A stretch of 64,000 nucleotides of DNA from Sipunculus nudus (GCA_026874595.1 CM049320.1:610001-674000); one strand, 5' to 3'; shown: positions 35,201 to 49,500, counted from the stretch's first letter. Made by a program: numbers and translations. The notes: a model not told the origin generated them from the letters alone.

Positions 35201-38200
35201 ACATGGCATCTACATGTATCATAAAAATATCTAAAAAAATATACTCGAAGCCTGAGTGACCAGTGTGGCCTATTACAGATTGTAATTCACTGTATGACTA
35301 GACAAAAGCACCTGCAATGGTTAATATCCTTTTAAAGTATATGCAAAGGTTCAAATAAAACCATATTACATTAATAGTGATAGCAAACCTAACTAATGGC
35401 ATAAACAAGATGTCATAGCATCATAAGTTTACATACAACTCTAAATGTGGATATTAAAAGTAAATACAATTGTTGCTTTCTGTGTGCCTCCTCTTTTGTA
35501 ACAGATGTACCTTTACTCTTTTTATGAATAATATTTGGAACTACTGGATTGTAAATAAGATGGTAAGTTGTTCCATAATTTGATTCCTGAGTATACAAAT
35601 GATTGCTTTCCTTTAGATCCAATTCTTGGTATGGTGAAAGAATAACGACTGTTTCTTGTGAAATGACTATGTACTAACTTATACTCATTAAACTGTTCTA
35701 GAAGATATCTTGGAGCTTTATTATTTACAATATTAAACATATGATTTAACCTGAGTTGAGACACTCTGTTTTTCACATTCAACCATCTTACATTATACAG
35801 CTCTTCAAAACCTACAAGAGACAGGTTGTCAAGGTTCAGAATGAATCTAACCATTTTGTTCTGACAGACTTGCAATTTCCTTTTGGTGCATGTATTGAAT
35901 ACCATTTATTTAGACATGATTGAGATTTAATTATTCATTTATTGATTAACAATCAGTAGATCTAATATAATTGAAAAATTAAGGAGCGACTATAGGATCA
36001 CTCACACACTGTCTTGACAAGCATGTGCATATATGGACAGACGATATGAAGTTTAGAATTCATATAATGAAGAAGTTAATTCAACAAAGCTGAATGACTC
36101 CAGTTACTCCGTCATCCAGCCTTAACTTCCATGTTTCTTTAGTGCCACAGGGCCACAGACATGGTGTTAGCAGGCTGGCTAGCGGCAGACAACCAGCCCA
36201 GTAAGTTTGACCCTATGATTTAAAGACAAAGCAGCTCCTACGGTTGGCAATAGTGCATGCCTTATACAAATGGTTAATCACCTGTGCACTATGACTGCTC
36301 TGTCGTTGATATAATCTAATTATTAATGGTCTAGTATGTGGTGCAATATGGCTGAGACTGGTAAGATTTGAGGATGAGAGATTAGCATAGTGAAGCTTAA
36401 CTTAACCTCTAATTTAATTGACGAGGTAAGAGGTAGGTTAATATAACTAAGTGGCAAAATCAAGATACATGCAGCTAAACATAAAAACATTTCCTGATCA
36501 CACAAGTATCATGTGTCAGAGAGGTGTGTGACTTATTCTATAGCTGTGCCAAAATGAATTTATTTTTTTTGTCTCAAATGTTTTGTTAGATTTGACAATA
36601 TTTACAGGCTTCATTTTACCCCCTTCCCCACAGGGTTGGGGTCAGGTACCTTTACTTAGGTACACAATTCAGAGTACCTGCCAGTGTACCTGGCTGGCTG
36701 TCATGAGTAGGTCAGAGTTTGTACTTAATTGTACTTGAGTATTTTCTTCAAAATGACCATACTAGTTGAGTACCATGTAAGTTATCATAAAAAATGAGTA
36801 CTTGTATGAATACTACTGTTGAGTGCTTCCATATATGCACATATAATAATAAATTATATATAATATATTTATACACAAATGATACATTCATACATACTAT
36901 AGTAGATGTGGGTAGTCTCACCTTGTAGTACGACCTCAAACACGCCAACAGGCAGCTCCAATCGGACATGGACTCATCGATGGCTCTCTACAGCTCGGCC
37001 CTGATGCACACGACACTCTTCGGTGGTCCTCTGGTGTAAAACTGGGGGGTCCTATTACGGGTCCCGGTCCATGGGCAAGTCATTTAATCTGTTCCTACTA
37101 CATTCCTCCCCTTTTTGTGAGAGGTGAGCCCATCTTCCAAAAGAATAGACTGAGGCGACTATATCCCAAGACTATGGATACTGAACGTTAGCGGCTAATA
37201 ACTGGACAAAGTAAATCAAACTGGACAGTACACTGAACACTAAAATTACCCTGTCGACCTGAGGTCTAAATTACTCTGGCTTGGAACAACTTGACCTATC
37301 TAGTGATGCCCTGAGGGACAATCAGCTGTACAAAGTCGGATGGGTCACCGAGGCTTGCCCCGCAGACATTGGCAACGCATCCGTTGTACACTGTACAGCT
37401 ACTAAACTTAGTAAGTGTAAACTGTCTCAACCAAACCTTGCCCTACAGGTAATAACAAGTGAACTATGAAAAGAACTATAAACGAATAGAGCAATTCCCA
37501 CTAAAGTACAACTGATAAGGGGGACTAGCTGTACGAATACTCTCAGAGGACTCACAATTGGGAACAAATCTGTCCTCCCCAAGACTCTCTTTGTCTTCCA
37601 TTGCTCTACAAAATGTAACTCTAAATAACAATAAGTGGCAATGCCTTACCTATAACTCCATGCACCTTACGCTATGGCATAAGATAATCCTTAAGATAAG
37701 CCGGCTTCCGGCACTTACGCCTCGACTCCCTGTTGCTATGGGCTGGTGAGTCTAGTGGCGAGATCCCTGAATCCTGGCACTCAGAAAGAGGCTCTGGACT
37801 TCCCTTTGGAATATCTTCAGTTATACTGCTACTAGGATCCGAAACGGCGGGATCACTACCAAGGGCGCCCTCTGAGGCTGCAACAGCTACTGCAGGTTCC
37901 CCTGACGAGGTCGGTGCTGACCCTCCTTCTGCCGGATCTTGACCACCATCAGAGGATTCTTGAATGGATTCAGACTGATCTAGTAAGGTGGCTGTTTCCT
38001 GATGGAATAACTGAGCGCGAGCTCTTCGTAGCCAATGGGGAAGAAAGCCGTCTGCACAACGCTTCAGGTTGTTGTGGTGATGGTAGGACTCCTTTTTCTT
38101 TGTCCTGACCAAATACAATGGAGGCTTTGCCTTAACTACTAGATAAGGCCCTTTCCAGATGGGTTGAAGCTTCGGGCTTTGCCCCTTCTTTGTTGACCTG

Positions 38201-41200
38201 TCATGGAGGTAAACTACATCACCCATCCCAAAACGATCCTCTCTTATGAGAATGTCATACAGTTGTTTTTGATGCTCGAGGTTACCTTTCAACATCTCCC
38301 TCACACGATGATGAATGGCCTCCATACGCTTCGTGGAGTATGGCTGGGCTCATTTGTATTCATACCAAGTATCAAATCAGTGGGTTGATAAACCTCGCTT
38401 CCCAGCATAATTTGGTTTGCTGAGAAACCTGTCATTTGGTTGACCATCGAGTGCAGCGCAATAGCGACGAGTGGTAGATCTTCGTCCCACTCCCGAGTTC
38501 GGCCTTGGATCATACACCACACCATCTGCAGCACATTCCTGTTTTGCCGTTCAACCTGGCCATTCGAAGAGAGGTGGTAGGGCGTAGTCCTAGTCTTGGC
38601 TATACCCATCCTCTCACAGAACGCTTTGAACAGGTTCGACTCAAAATTGCGGCCTTGATCGGTGTGAACAATAAGCGGACAACCGAAGGTGGTGACAAAA
38701 TGCATGATGAATTGTTTGGCCACAGTCTCCGCTGTCTGGTCAGGAATAGCCGCACACTCAAGCCATTTGGAGAATTGGTCACACATCATTAAGATGTAAG
38801 AGTTACCCTGTGTGCTTGTTGTAAATGGCCCAAGGACGTCCAGATGTACACGTTCCATTGGATATCCAGAATGATAGTTGACTAATCCTGCTTTTGCAGT
38901 TCTAACAGGCCGTTTATGTCGGTTGCAGACTTGACACTGTGCCACATACAGTGCACAGTCTCTGACCATATTGTGCCAGAAGAAGGACCTACGGAGGCGT
39001 GCCAAGGTCTTATCTCTTCCTAGGTGCCCAGCCGTGGGGCAGCCATGGCAAAGTTCAAGGATTTCCTGTTTTAAACCCTCAGGGACCACCAATAAGGGGT
39101 GCGCCCCATCATCGCCTTCCCACATATAATGGAGTACACCGCCCCTCAACTGCAATTGGGACCTACATGCCCACAAAGATTTAACTGCAGGACTAGTGAG
39201 GAGCAGTTCTGCCTGCTTCGGCTCTCCATTGTCCAACCACAATACCAAGGGCTTTAGGTCTGGGTCAGTATCCTGCATCTCTATCAGCTGATTAGAAGAG
39301 TAAGCTTCCAGCCAATTAGGCGTCTGGTCCGGGATGGATTCTGTGTCGGACACTTCACTGCCTGAATCAGTGGTTGTAGGGCATCCAGATGCATCTGAGG
39401 AACCGTCAGTTTCTCTCACATCTCCAGGTTCCTCTTCACCAGCTGTATCTCCGACCGTAACCCCGAGTTCACATGTCCTGACTGCCAAAGGAACCACATC
39501 ATCTACATCTTCTGTGAATCGGATCCACTTTTCACTTGCTCTCTGGCAGTGCTGACACCCCTTACAAGGGAGGTCTTGGGTACGAGCTCCTGCACTGTAG
39601 CATTCACATGGCGGTGCTGGAATTCTGGAAAGGCCGTCCGCGTTGCAATGCTTATTGCCTGCCCGGTGCACGATCTTAAAGTCATAGTTAGCAAGCTCCT
39701 CTACACGTCTGACAGTGGGCACTGGCATTGGTGGAACCGGCACAGCGCCCCCTGTCGGAGCACTGTTATAGTCCGCAGACTCGATACTAAGGGATGTAAG
39801 GATCCCTTCTACCCCTGTCGCCACGCCCACAGGTTGATTTGGGCGAAGCGTGATACACCTATTGGAACTATTGCAAACTTCTATGCGCCCACTACCCCTA
39901 GTGAGCATCTTGGGGGACCATAGTTCTGCCTGGCTAAACTTGGGTTCAACTAAGTAGTCGCAATTTTCAACTCTGCAACTAAGGACTCTTATAGGGATGG
40001 TGCTCACGGCATTTGGTTGCAGCACCCTCCACGCTGCAGCGACTACTGAACATCCACAGATATCGTTATCCGGACTTGTCCGGATTGAAGCCTGTACTAC
40101 CTCTCCCGGTAAGCTTACAGTTTTGTTTTCTAAATTAACTGTGCACTTTTGTGCCAGTAGAAAGTCTAGACCAAGAAGCACTGAATCTGATATTTTGGCT
40201 ATGTACACTGGCCAATGGTACGCTTTCTTACTGAACTGGATAATTGTGTCAGGGGCGCGCTCTGCTGTTAGCGCCGAATCATCCCCGCCAATCCCTTTCA
40301 GGGTGGCTGTGCCTGTGCATACAGGCTTCTCGGGTAGACTATCATAAAAGCTAAGGCTGATCACAGTGATTTGAGACGCACTGTCGATCACAGCCTGGGT
40401 GTCAACCCCGTTTATCTTAACTAGGGCTACTAACGTAAGTACTTGAGTTTGGCATACTTTAACTTCTGCTTCACAGAAACGTTCCCGAGTACCTGAACTG
40501 ACAGAGGAGTCCTCCCATTGAAGGGGAGACTGACCTTGCTCCACCCCACCTAGCGGGGTCGATGAGTGCTGACGATTGGCCTCATCAGCCTCTGTTTCTT
40601 GTAAATGGCCTTCTGATAACTGGGTTGCGTCTAGGCCATTTAACGCAACCCTTGGCCTTTTAAACCCTGTTCTGGTTCCTTATGGGCAGGATTGCCCTCA
40701 CTTTTTGGACATTGTTTCTGAAAATGTCCCCGCTGATTGCATTTGTAGCAGACGCTATTAGCAGGCTTTAGCTGGGGCCTACTTGGGCTTACGGATCTGG
40801 GCCTAGACACCATTAAGGCTTTCTTGATCAATCCTTCCAGACTGTCCATGCGTTTGTTCATTTGCGCCCAAGCCTGGTCGCTGGTTTCAGGTTGCGTGCC
40901 ATTCCGCGGGTTGACCCTTTCAGATATTGTCGACTGGGCCTGCTTTGTGTCAACTTGACCTTCCATATCTGACGTTGCACTCTCGGCGAACTTTACCGTT
41001 TTACGGGCTATGTGTGTCTTCCCATAAATGGCTCGGTGGTTGTTGATGGCATCCTTCACGTATTGAAGAGCTTTGTGGAGGTATCTTGGGTTCCTTCTCA
41101 TGGCACTTACTGCTGCTCTCTTGTCGCCGCATCCCCTCAGGAAGTATTCAATGGCGAGCTGTTGAATTGTATCTTCTGTGGCGCCCGGGAAACGGTTTAT

Positions 41201-44200
41201 AACCTGGACGTGAACCCCTTCGCTAAACTCCTCCAGGGTCTCCTGGTCCTCCTGTCTTGCAAACTGAAGCTCCCTTCGCACTGTGATGGGTGCATCTCTC
41301 ATGCCAAAACGTTGCTCTAACTTCTTAGTTAAGCATTTGTAGTCACCTTCCAATTCAAGCTCTCTGACATAATCAAGTGCCCTCCCACCAAGGGAGTCGA
41401 CAAGTTTTTCTGCTTTCTTGTGTCTAGACCATCCGCGCCTGTCTGCCAACCTCTGGAACTGGAAGAAGAAACCACTCCAATTCCTATCGCCTGTGAAGGT
41501 GCCTAACTTCATGATGTCTGGGCTCCTTCTTCTCCTTCTGGTGCCATGGCGGTGAGGTGAACAAGAATAGTCTGAATCTTCGGAGTAAGAACTGGCTCGG
41601 TTATCCCTTCTCCTATGCCTCGAACCGTCACTAGAGCTAATGGACCTAACCCGACAACGGTGATGCTTCTTACGGGACCGTGTTCCGCCACGTTCTTCCG
41701 AGGTTGAGTCGCTTGACTCAGAGGAACTGGACCTAAACCGGCGACGATGTGAGTGTCTGTCTACACTCTTCGTAGGCCTTGAAGACCGTTTCTTGTTGCT
41801 AACTGGGCTGGATCTAGTAGGCTGTGCCCAGAGGACGCCCTGGTCATACGCCTCCCGTTGTGAGTGATTATAGGGACCCACATTACCTGAGGCCGGTTGA
41901 GTGCCCGGGCGTGAATTCACTGGTAAGGGGGCAGAAGTCCGACGCACGCTTAAAGCGGGACCTGTAGCTGGGTCAAAACCCTCATTTGTTCCCTGATAAT
42001 ATACTTCCTCCCTAATATCGCCCTGGGTGGACAGAGGACCTGGATTCCCAATCACTGTTAACACGTCAAGGTTACTAATACCTTGCTGGGAATATCCAGC
42101 CGTTGACGCTGGACCACTGCCTTCATTACTGGGGCTCCAGCATGACGACCGAGTTCAGGCTGGGTTTGGTCTACACTGGGACCACTTCGCATTCCCACAC
42201 CTCTAGACAGGGGTAAACAGTCACCTCTTACACTCCCCTCCCTCAACATATTTGGAGGCGGGACATATACAGCTTCAGTAGGAAGTGCATGAAGGATTCG
42301 ATCGATAGAGGAATCGTTTGGGCCGGGATTCCGTGGCCCAACCGTCTTACCCGAAAGACGAATCTTGCCTTCCCGGGAAAGACGCTGCCAAAAGGGTAAC
42401 GCTAGACCAGTAGCATGAGCCAAATCAGGTAGGCCAAAATCAGGGGTTGACTCACGCAACCGAACAATGTGGAGGATAGTGGCTGGGGACAGCATATCCG
42501 TGAAATAGGTGACCAATTGGGACACTGAAGCAGAACTGACATCAATAGAATTTTGAAACTGAGCCATGATGCCAGTAGTAACAATGGACAGGGAAGGTCG
42601 CCTGTGTGACAGGTAGCCCAATGCACGCAAGGAATATTCAATGATTAGCAAAACAAACAACGCAAGCTGATTAGGGATGCGCAAATTTAGCAAAAAAGCA
42701 ATGCCAGGCTCATAACCAACAACAAAGATAATAGGGGCTCACCAACATGAACAAGCAAGTAAGCCGTTCAGAGTTAAGAATTGCGGGGATCTTGACCAGA
42801 AACACGGGGTCACGTGATCACAGCTCTGATCAAGACGATATGGAGAAGACCGAAATTCGACTATTGCAATCACTAAGCCTATTGACAGCCCTATCCAGTA
42901 CAATAACAGGCAAGAACAACTAATTTTCCAGTTAAGAAAACACAAGACAATGCTGTACGAAAGCTTGTCTCGACTGCTGAAGTCAGCAAAGGGACCAAAG
43001 TTTTTGACTAGCGCGCCAAGCAAAATGGCGGCTCCTTGCCGAGCTAAGATCTAGATACAACGACTACCGACTATCTAAGAGGTAAAACCGGGGCTAAACC
43101 CGCTCCAAATCATCCTTCGTCGCCATTATAGTAGATGTGGGTAGTCTCACCTCGTAGTACGACCTCAAACACGCCAACAGGCAGCTGCAATCGGACATGG
43201 ACTCCTCGATGGCTCTCTACAGCTCGGCCCTGATGCACACGACACTCTTCGGTGGTCCTCTGGTGTAAAACTGGGGGGTCCTATTACAGGTCCCGGTCCA
43301 TGGGCAAGTCATTTAATCTGTTCCTACTACAATACATACATCAAACTTAAGGAAAAATCTGAAGAAAAGTTCTCTAAGTTGTTAACATTATTTGTGGGGA
43401 AAATTCAAACACTCTAATTTCATGCACATAGCATTGACACAAGATTGGCAAACAATCAAGGTTGGGCGGGTAATACCCCTTATTACCAGGGCGGGCAATA
43501 AGCCTTAAAACCCACATGTGGAACTTGTGTATTAATTGTCAAATTGCGACTCACGAATCGTGATCATTTCAGTCAGCCGGTACATTTTGACTGCGTTCCT
43601 CGCGTGGGCACCTGAATATCTTGCACTGATCGGCTGAGCCAGAGTTTGTTTGGCCTACTTCCAATGAGCGTAACACATAACTGTTAACACTGAGGCTGAG
43701 GGTTATAGTGTTTCGAAGTCTCGCCGAACTCAACATTAGCGACGGCCTACAAATATTATGACAAATTAAATGGGAATATTAGTAGCCAATTGGAAGCCCG
43801 GAATAGGCGATGACTGAATGAACCATGTTGGTTTTGAAAAAGATATTAGGAAAGACCACTGTTGACTTCACTGGAAAAGACCTTAGTTCAACGAGGAGGT
43901 GAAGTGTGGCGCTGACAGTCCAGGAACCGGCTTAGATTACCATTCCATGAAAATAAGAGGGTCAGATATTGGGAAATTAGTTATATGAGTTGCCAAAAGA
44001 TGGCGGTACCGATACTAAGTGCAATACAACAGATTTATCTGTTTGAAGCAACAATTGAGTCATAACTATTTCATGGACTTGGCCAGTCAGGAGGAAAGCA
44101 ACAGCATCCACATCCACAAAGCCCCGAGCGGGCCACATACCAGCACCCGGCCCCAGTGGCAGAGACCAGCCAATCCAGAGAGCTGAACTTGATCATAAAA

Positions 44201-46225
44201 GACTCTAACGAGTGGTTGCTAATTTCGTATCAAGCATCAGCTGGTGGTGCTGTTGTTTTTAAAATTCTAACTTTACTTAATCACTTTAAAACTGCAAAGG
44301 TGTATACACATGTTCAAAGTGTTTTTGAGGCATTTTTAATTTATTTAAGTAATTGAGATAGGTTTGTTGTATTTGTGGTGCCTCATTCGGCCTTGCGTGA
44401 TATATTTGTAATGTGTTATATACTGTAAGCAGTGATGAGAATACAACTTGTGCTGGTAGGGATAAGGTATGCATTAGGTTAAGGTATGCATAAAGGATCA
44501 TTACCGCCATTAGCATTCAATATAACAGTTTCTTACATGTGGTGTTGTGTTATAGAATATTAATTTCTAAATGAGACCTTTTTTAATATCACCTATTAAT
44601 GAAGAGATAATGTATTTATTGATTATAAATTTAATTAGATGATATCAAGTGTGATCATTGATTATTTCCTATTGCAGAACTTAACACTGACAACTTATCA
44701 TTGAATCATCATTGTATGTGTATTTAGAATGTCACATGGCAGGGGTGTAATCAATCAAATATTCACAGGGGAATCAATAATAAAGCTATTATTTATTAAA
44801 ATATAAGTGTGGGTGAGTAATTATTTTAAATGATAGTGATGACGAGCCACAAAAGTATTTATCATTTTTAAACAGCAGTATCTAACATTTGGATTCATAA
44901 TAAAATCTCACAATAATTATCTGATTCTTCAAAATAATTATTCATATTTAAAAGTGAAGTATAGCTTTTATGGCTCTTAATTTTTTTATAAGTTACATGT
45001 AAAATGAACAACTTGAGTGGACATTTCATAAACTTCACCCATTATGATATCATTATGACATCAAACGGAAGACATTGATTTATTTTTACTCCACATCTTA
45101 GGTTTAACTGCTGGTAGTACTCATATAAGTACTCATCAGTACATTTATTTGGAGTACACGGTACTCATACTCAAGTACTATCATAAAATAGGCAAAATAC
45201 TTGTACTTGAGTACTTTATAAATACTCGGTACTTGTACTTGAGTACTTTCATTGTACTCAGACCCAACTCTGGAGTACAGTAGCTAGGTAGTACCTGTAC
45301 CTGGAACTAAAATACCTGTACCTGGTATAAGGCACTCCAGGTACATATATGATACTAGAAATGGATATCAGGCTTTGGTCAGTTACACATACAGAGCAGC
45401 AGCCACCCCTGTCAGGACAGTTACCTGACCCAGACAAGGGTAATTAACAAGCGTCCATCCCTGCAGCCTTTGAAGTTGAGTAGGCAAGCTGGGATGGCAA
45501 GCTGGTCTACATCCAGGCTGTAAACAGGAAGTTCATTGTGGCATTATCAGCACATGTAAGGAAAATCAGCAAAAGGCATAAACAGTGTTGCTCACATGCT
45601 CCATGAAGATACTTGTCTAGTTTACAAAGAACATTGGTGAAGAGTGAATGAAGAAGCAAAGAATAGTTATATGATTAAAACTGAACTCTCAGCATTATCG
45701 CCAAAAAAGCAACACTTTTTTACAGAAAAATGTCTCCTGCTAAAGCATTGAATTCACTTATTTAGTTGCTCTTTATTTTCAAAACATTCCTTAGGGTGAC
45801 ATTCTGCAATTAACATGTTTATATTTACTAATATAGACATAACAGACCTGCCAAAGGTAAATGACCAAAAAAGTAACTGTGCTCTCGAAAAAAAGGGTGG
45901 CCTTCTTGGAAATAAAGAGTAACATTAGTGGCAATTTCCCATTTCTTTTATCACAGCCTGAATAAAGATGCCTCCACATACTACGTATGTGTAATGTATA
46001 TACATCACTTCCAAGTCAGAAAACATACATGGTTCACATCCCCCTGCATGAAGATAAATTTAGGTATTTTCCACATGTTTTGACACATATGCTGGACATT
46101 TGCACACAAACAATTGTGAAGTGTCCCATTCTTGTTCAAACTGGACTGTAAAAGTTGGGGAGAAATTGTATATATCAGAATTCTTTCACTGAAAAAAAGG
46201 AATGAAAGTGCTACTAAGAAAAGAG

Positions 46226-46259
<34 letters not shown>

Positions 46260-46452
46260 CTGGAGAAAAACAACACTATAAATTCACAACAGTCTGTTTC
46301 ATGGAATGCAACCTGATCATCAGGTGAATATGGTTAGAATATAGCTAACGGCGTGGTTTGATAAATTTATAGTGTTGTTTTTCTCCAGAGTTATACCACT
46401 CTGGCCTAGTCTGTAGGCCATAGAGCACTTTACATCGGAGGGTAACACTACC

Positions 46453-46533
<81 letters not shown>

Positions 46534-49500
46534 CATCAATTTGAGTATATTCTAAAAAAGTGGCTCTTTTAAAAAAGAATGATTTAGCATATGATTCATG
46601 ATGTTTGAGTATATATTAATAGATTTTTAGATTTTTTTTATTAATAACTTTGTAAAATTTATCAAATTAAGGAAGTCTAGTATGTTTATGTTGAACTGTT
46701 TGGTGCAGCTAACTATGGGTCTGATTTTGAACTGTTTTGATGTAGCTGATTATTTATATAATACGATGTTGAACTGTTTTGATGCAGTGAACTGTGCATC
46801 TAATATTGAACCATTCAGATGCAGTTAATTATATATAGATCTGATGTTGAACTGATTTGATGTAGTTAACTATGGATGATACTGGATCTGATATTGAACT
46901 GTTTTAATGCAGTTATCTATGGATCTGATGTTGAACTGTTTTAATGCAGTTATCTATAAGGATCTGATGTTGAACTGTTTTGATGCATTTAACTATGGAT
47001 CTGATGTTGAACTGTTTTTACTTTTTAAATGAGTAATTAACTATGGTTCTGATGTAAAATTGGTTTACTTTTTAAATGTTTACTTTTTTATGCTGTCACC
47101 TGTTTAACTGATGTTGAATATTGTAGAAACCTCCAGATGCTCCATTGACTCAGGATATCATCGCTGAGTGTCTCTCTTTGTTGTGCAAAACTGGCGATGG
47201 ACTGGCCCACGCATACGTCAGACTGGATGTACATGAAAGGTATGTTTATCATCACTCTCTTGTCTGTCTTTGTTATGCAAGGGGTACGGACAAAAGCCCC
47301 CCCGGACAAAAGCCCCCCCGGTCGAAAGCCCCCCGGACAAAAGCCCCCCCGGTCAAAAGCCCCCCTACCTTAATGATAAAGAGGACAAAAGCCCCCCCCC
47401 CCAAAAAAAAATGTTTTTTTAAATAACTATTAAAGGTAACTTTGAGTCCCCTGAAGTAATGAATCAATTTATATTACCAATATATAAGGTAACTACACAA
47501 ACAATTCTGTAAATTTTATTTATCACTGGTGAAAACCTGCAAGAGTGCAGAAGTAATACTGTGCAATAGTAACTAATGAGTCCCTTGATGTCAACTAAGC
47601 AGTAGTTAACATATATGTATATGTACACAGTTAAAGAATCTAGAGCTTTATAATGAAGCCACTCCTTCAATAATCATTCAGGTGAAACAGGTCCTGTGAA
47701 ACTGTCCCATGGGAGTGGTTTCTTAATTAACAGATAATTGAGACCATTTATGTTGTTATTAGTATCAGTTTTAGTACCCTATCAATTTACTAGTGTGGGT
47801 CAGGTAATTATGTAAAGTATAGATTGATATTTCTATTGTTAACTATAAGATATATTGTAAGTATGAATTTTGAATGTAATTAAATAATTATATGAGATAA
47901 CACACATTGTTTGTATTTACATTATATATTCATAGATATAGATATAAATATATTGGAGGGGGGCTTTTGTCCTCTTTATCATTAAGGTAGGGGGGCTTTT
48001 GACCGGGGGGGCTTTTGTCCGGGGGGGCTTAATACCGGGGGGGGCTTTTCACCGGGGGGGGCTTTTGACCTACATCCGTTGTGCAAAACTGGCGATGGAC
48101 TGGCCCACGCATACATCAGACTGGATGTACATGAAAGGTATGTTTATCATCACCTCTTGTCTGTCTTTGTTGTGTCAAACTGGCGATGGACTGGCCCATG
48201 CATACATCAGACTGGATGTACATGAAAGGTATGTTTATCATCACCTCTTGTCTGTCTTTGTTGTGCAAAACTGGCGATGGACTGGCCCATGCATACATCA
48301 GACTGGATGTACATGAAAGGTATGTTTATCATCACCTCTTGTCTGTCTTTGTTGTGCAAAACTGGCGATGGACTGGCCCATGCATACATCAGACTGGATG
48401 CATGTACATGAAAGGTATGTTTATCATCACCTCTTGTCTGTCTTTGTTGTGTAAAACTGGCGACAGAGGGACTGGCCCATGTATACATCAGACGGGATGT
48501 ACATGAAAGGTACATTCATCATTGCCAAGTGTCTGTCTTTGTTGTGTAAAACTGGTGATGGACTGGCCCATGCATATGTCACTTTGTGTCTGTATATCCC
48601 ATAATACCCATCCATGCTGGTAACTTAAATTGATATGGGTGTATCCTTCTTGGACGTCCAGTAGCCAAGATGAACTGGGCTGCTCTTTTAATGGGCTTTA
48701 TGAGTACAAAGAGTTGTATACTTGAACTAAGTAAATTTACCCTGATGATGGGTACTAAAAATATTAAAAGAATTGAATAACTAAAACATGAAAAAATAAG
48801 AAACAAATTTCTATTGAGTGAAGTACAATTAGTTTGTGATTTTACAATAAAATCATGTTGGTAACCATACTTACTGTGCAACAGTAACTGTACTGTTTTA
48901 GGGCCAAAATCCGGTTTAAAGTAGGAGGGAAGATGGTAAAAGATTAAATTGTTTCAGATTTACTAATATCTTGATGTGTACCTGTTTAGAGTGCCTTTAT
49001 ATCTGTACAAATGTAATAATCATTATAATGCTATCTTTACAGAGAACTGACTGACATCTCTATACTGAACTCCTTTATTCACTTACGTTATGTGGACCTT
49101 TCCCGTAATAATCTGAAGGACATTTCACCGTTAAACTCGCTGACTCACATGCTGACTCTGAAGGCTGACTACAACAGACTCAGCTCTGCCAAGCTTGACG
49201 AGCTCCCATACATCCAGGTTGCCAGCTTCAACAACAACAGAATCAAATCAACAGAAGGCGTCAACCACCCCATGCTGGAACAGCTCAGCCTTAACTGTCA
49301 GTTTCATGTTTGATATTACAGGGTTCCCACAGCCCCCATTTTAAAACCTCAATACTCTATTTACAGTAGATAATAAAAGTGTTCATATGGACATTTTTGG
49401 GGGTATTTTTTTTTTTAGTTTCCCTGCTTAAATTTTGACTTTGGTTCCTGTGACTTTTTCCTGCACAAACTTTAGACTTCCTAACTCAGTTTGTGACTTC

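Larger units (their letters stand above)
36898..43331 (-). mobile_element. LTR retrotransposon LTR-B, Ty3/Gypsy, reverse transcriptase deleted
   Basis: Two 205-bp LTRs (36898-37102 and 43127-43331) differ at four visible positions (about 2%). The ends TATAGTAG/CTACTACA are imperfect inverted repeats. ATAC flanks both sides as a probable 4-bp target duplication, although nearby ATAC repeats blur its length. Minus-strand order is Gag, protease, a stub of RNase H, integrase. It lies antisense within LRRC23 intron 1. Confidence 0.93.

Noticed and set aside
46345-46539. YIYIY-repeat peptide frames here and at 56247-56459
   Set aside because: Translations of TA microsatellites.
48186-48506. Frames over the exon-2 array as a separate gene
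   Set aside because: They contain copies of exon 2 joined through intron sequence in shifting frames; there is no acceptor or independent start.
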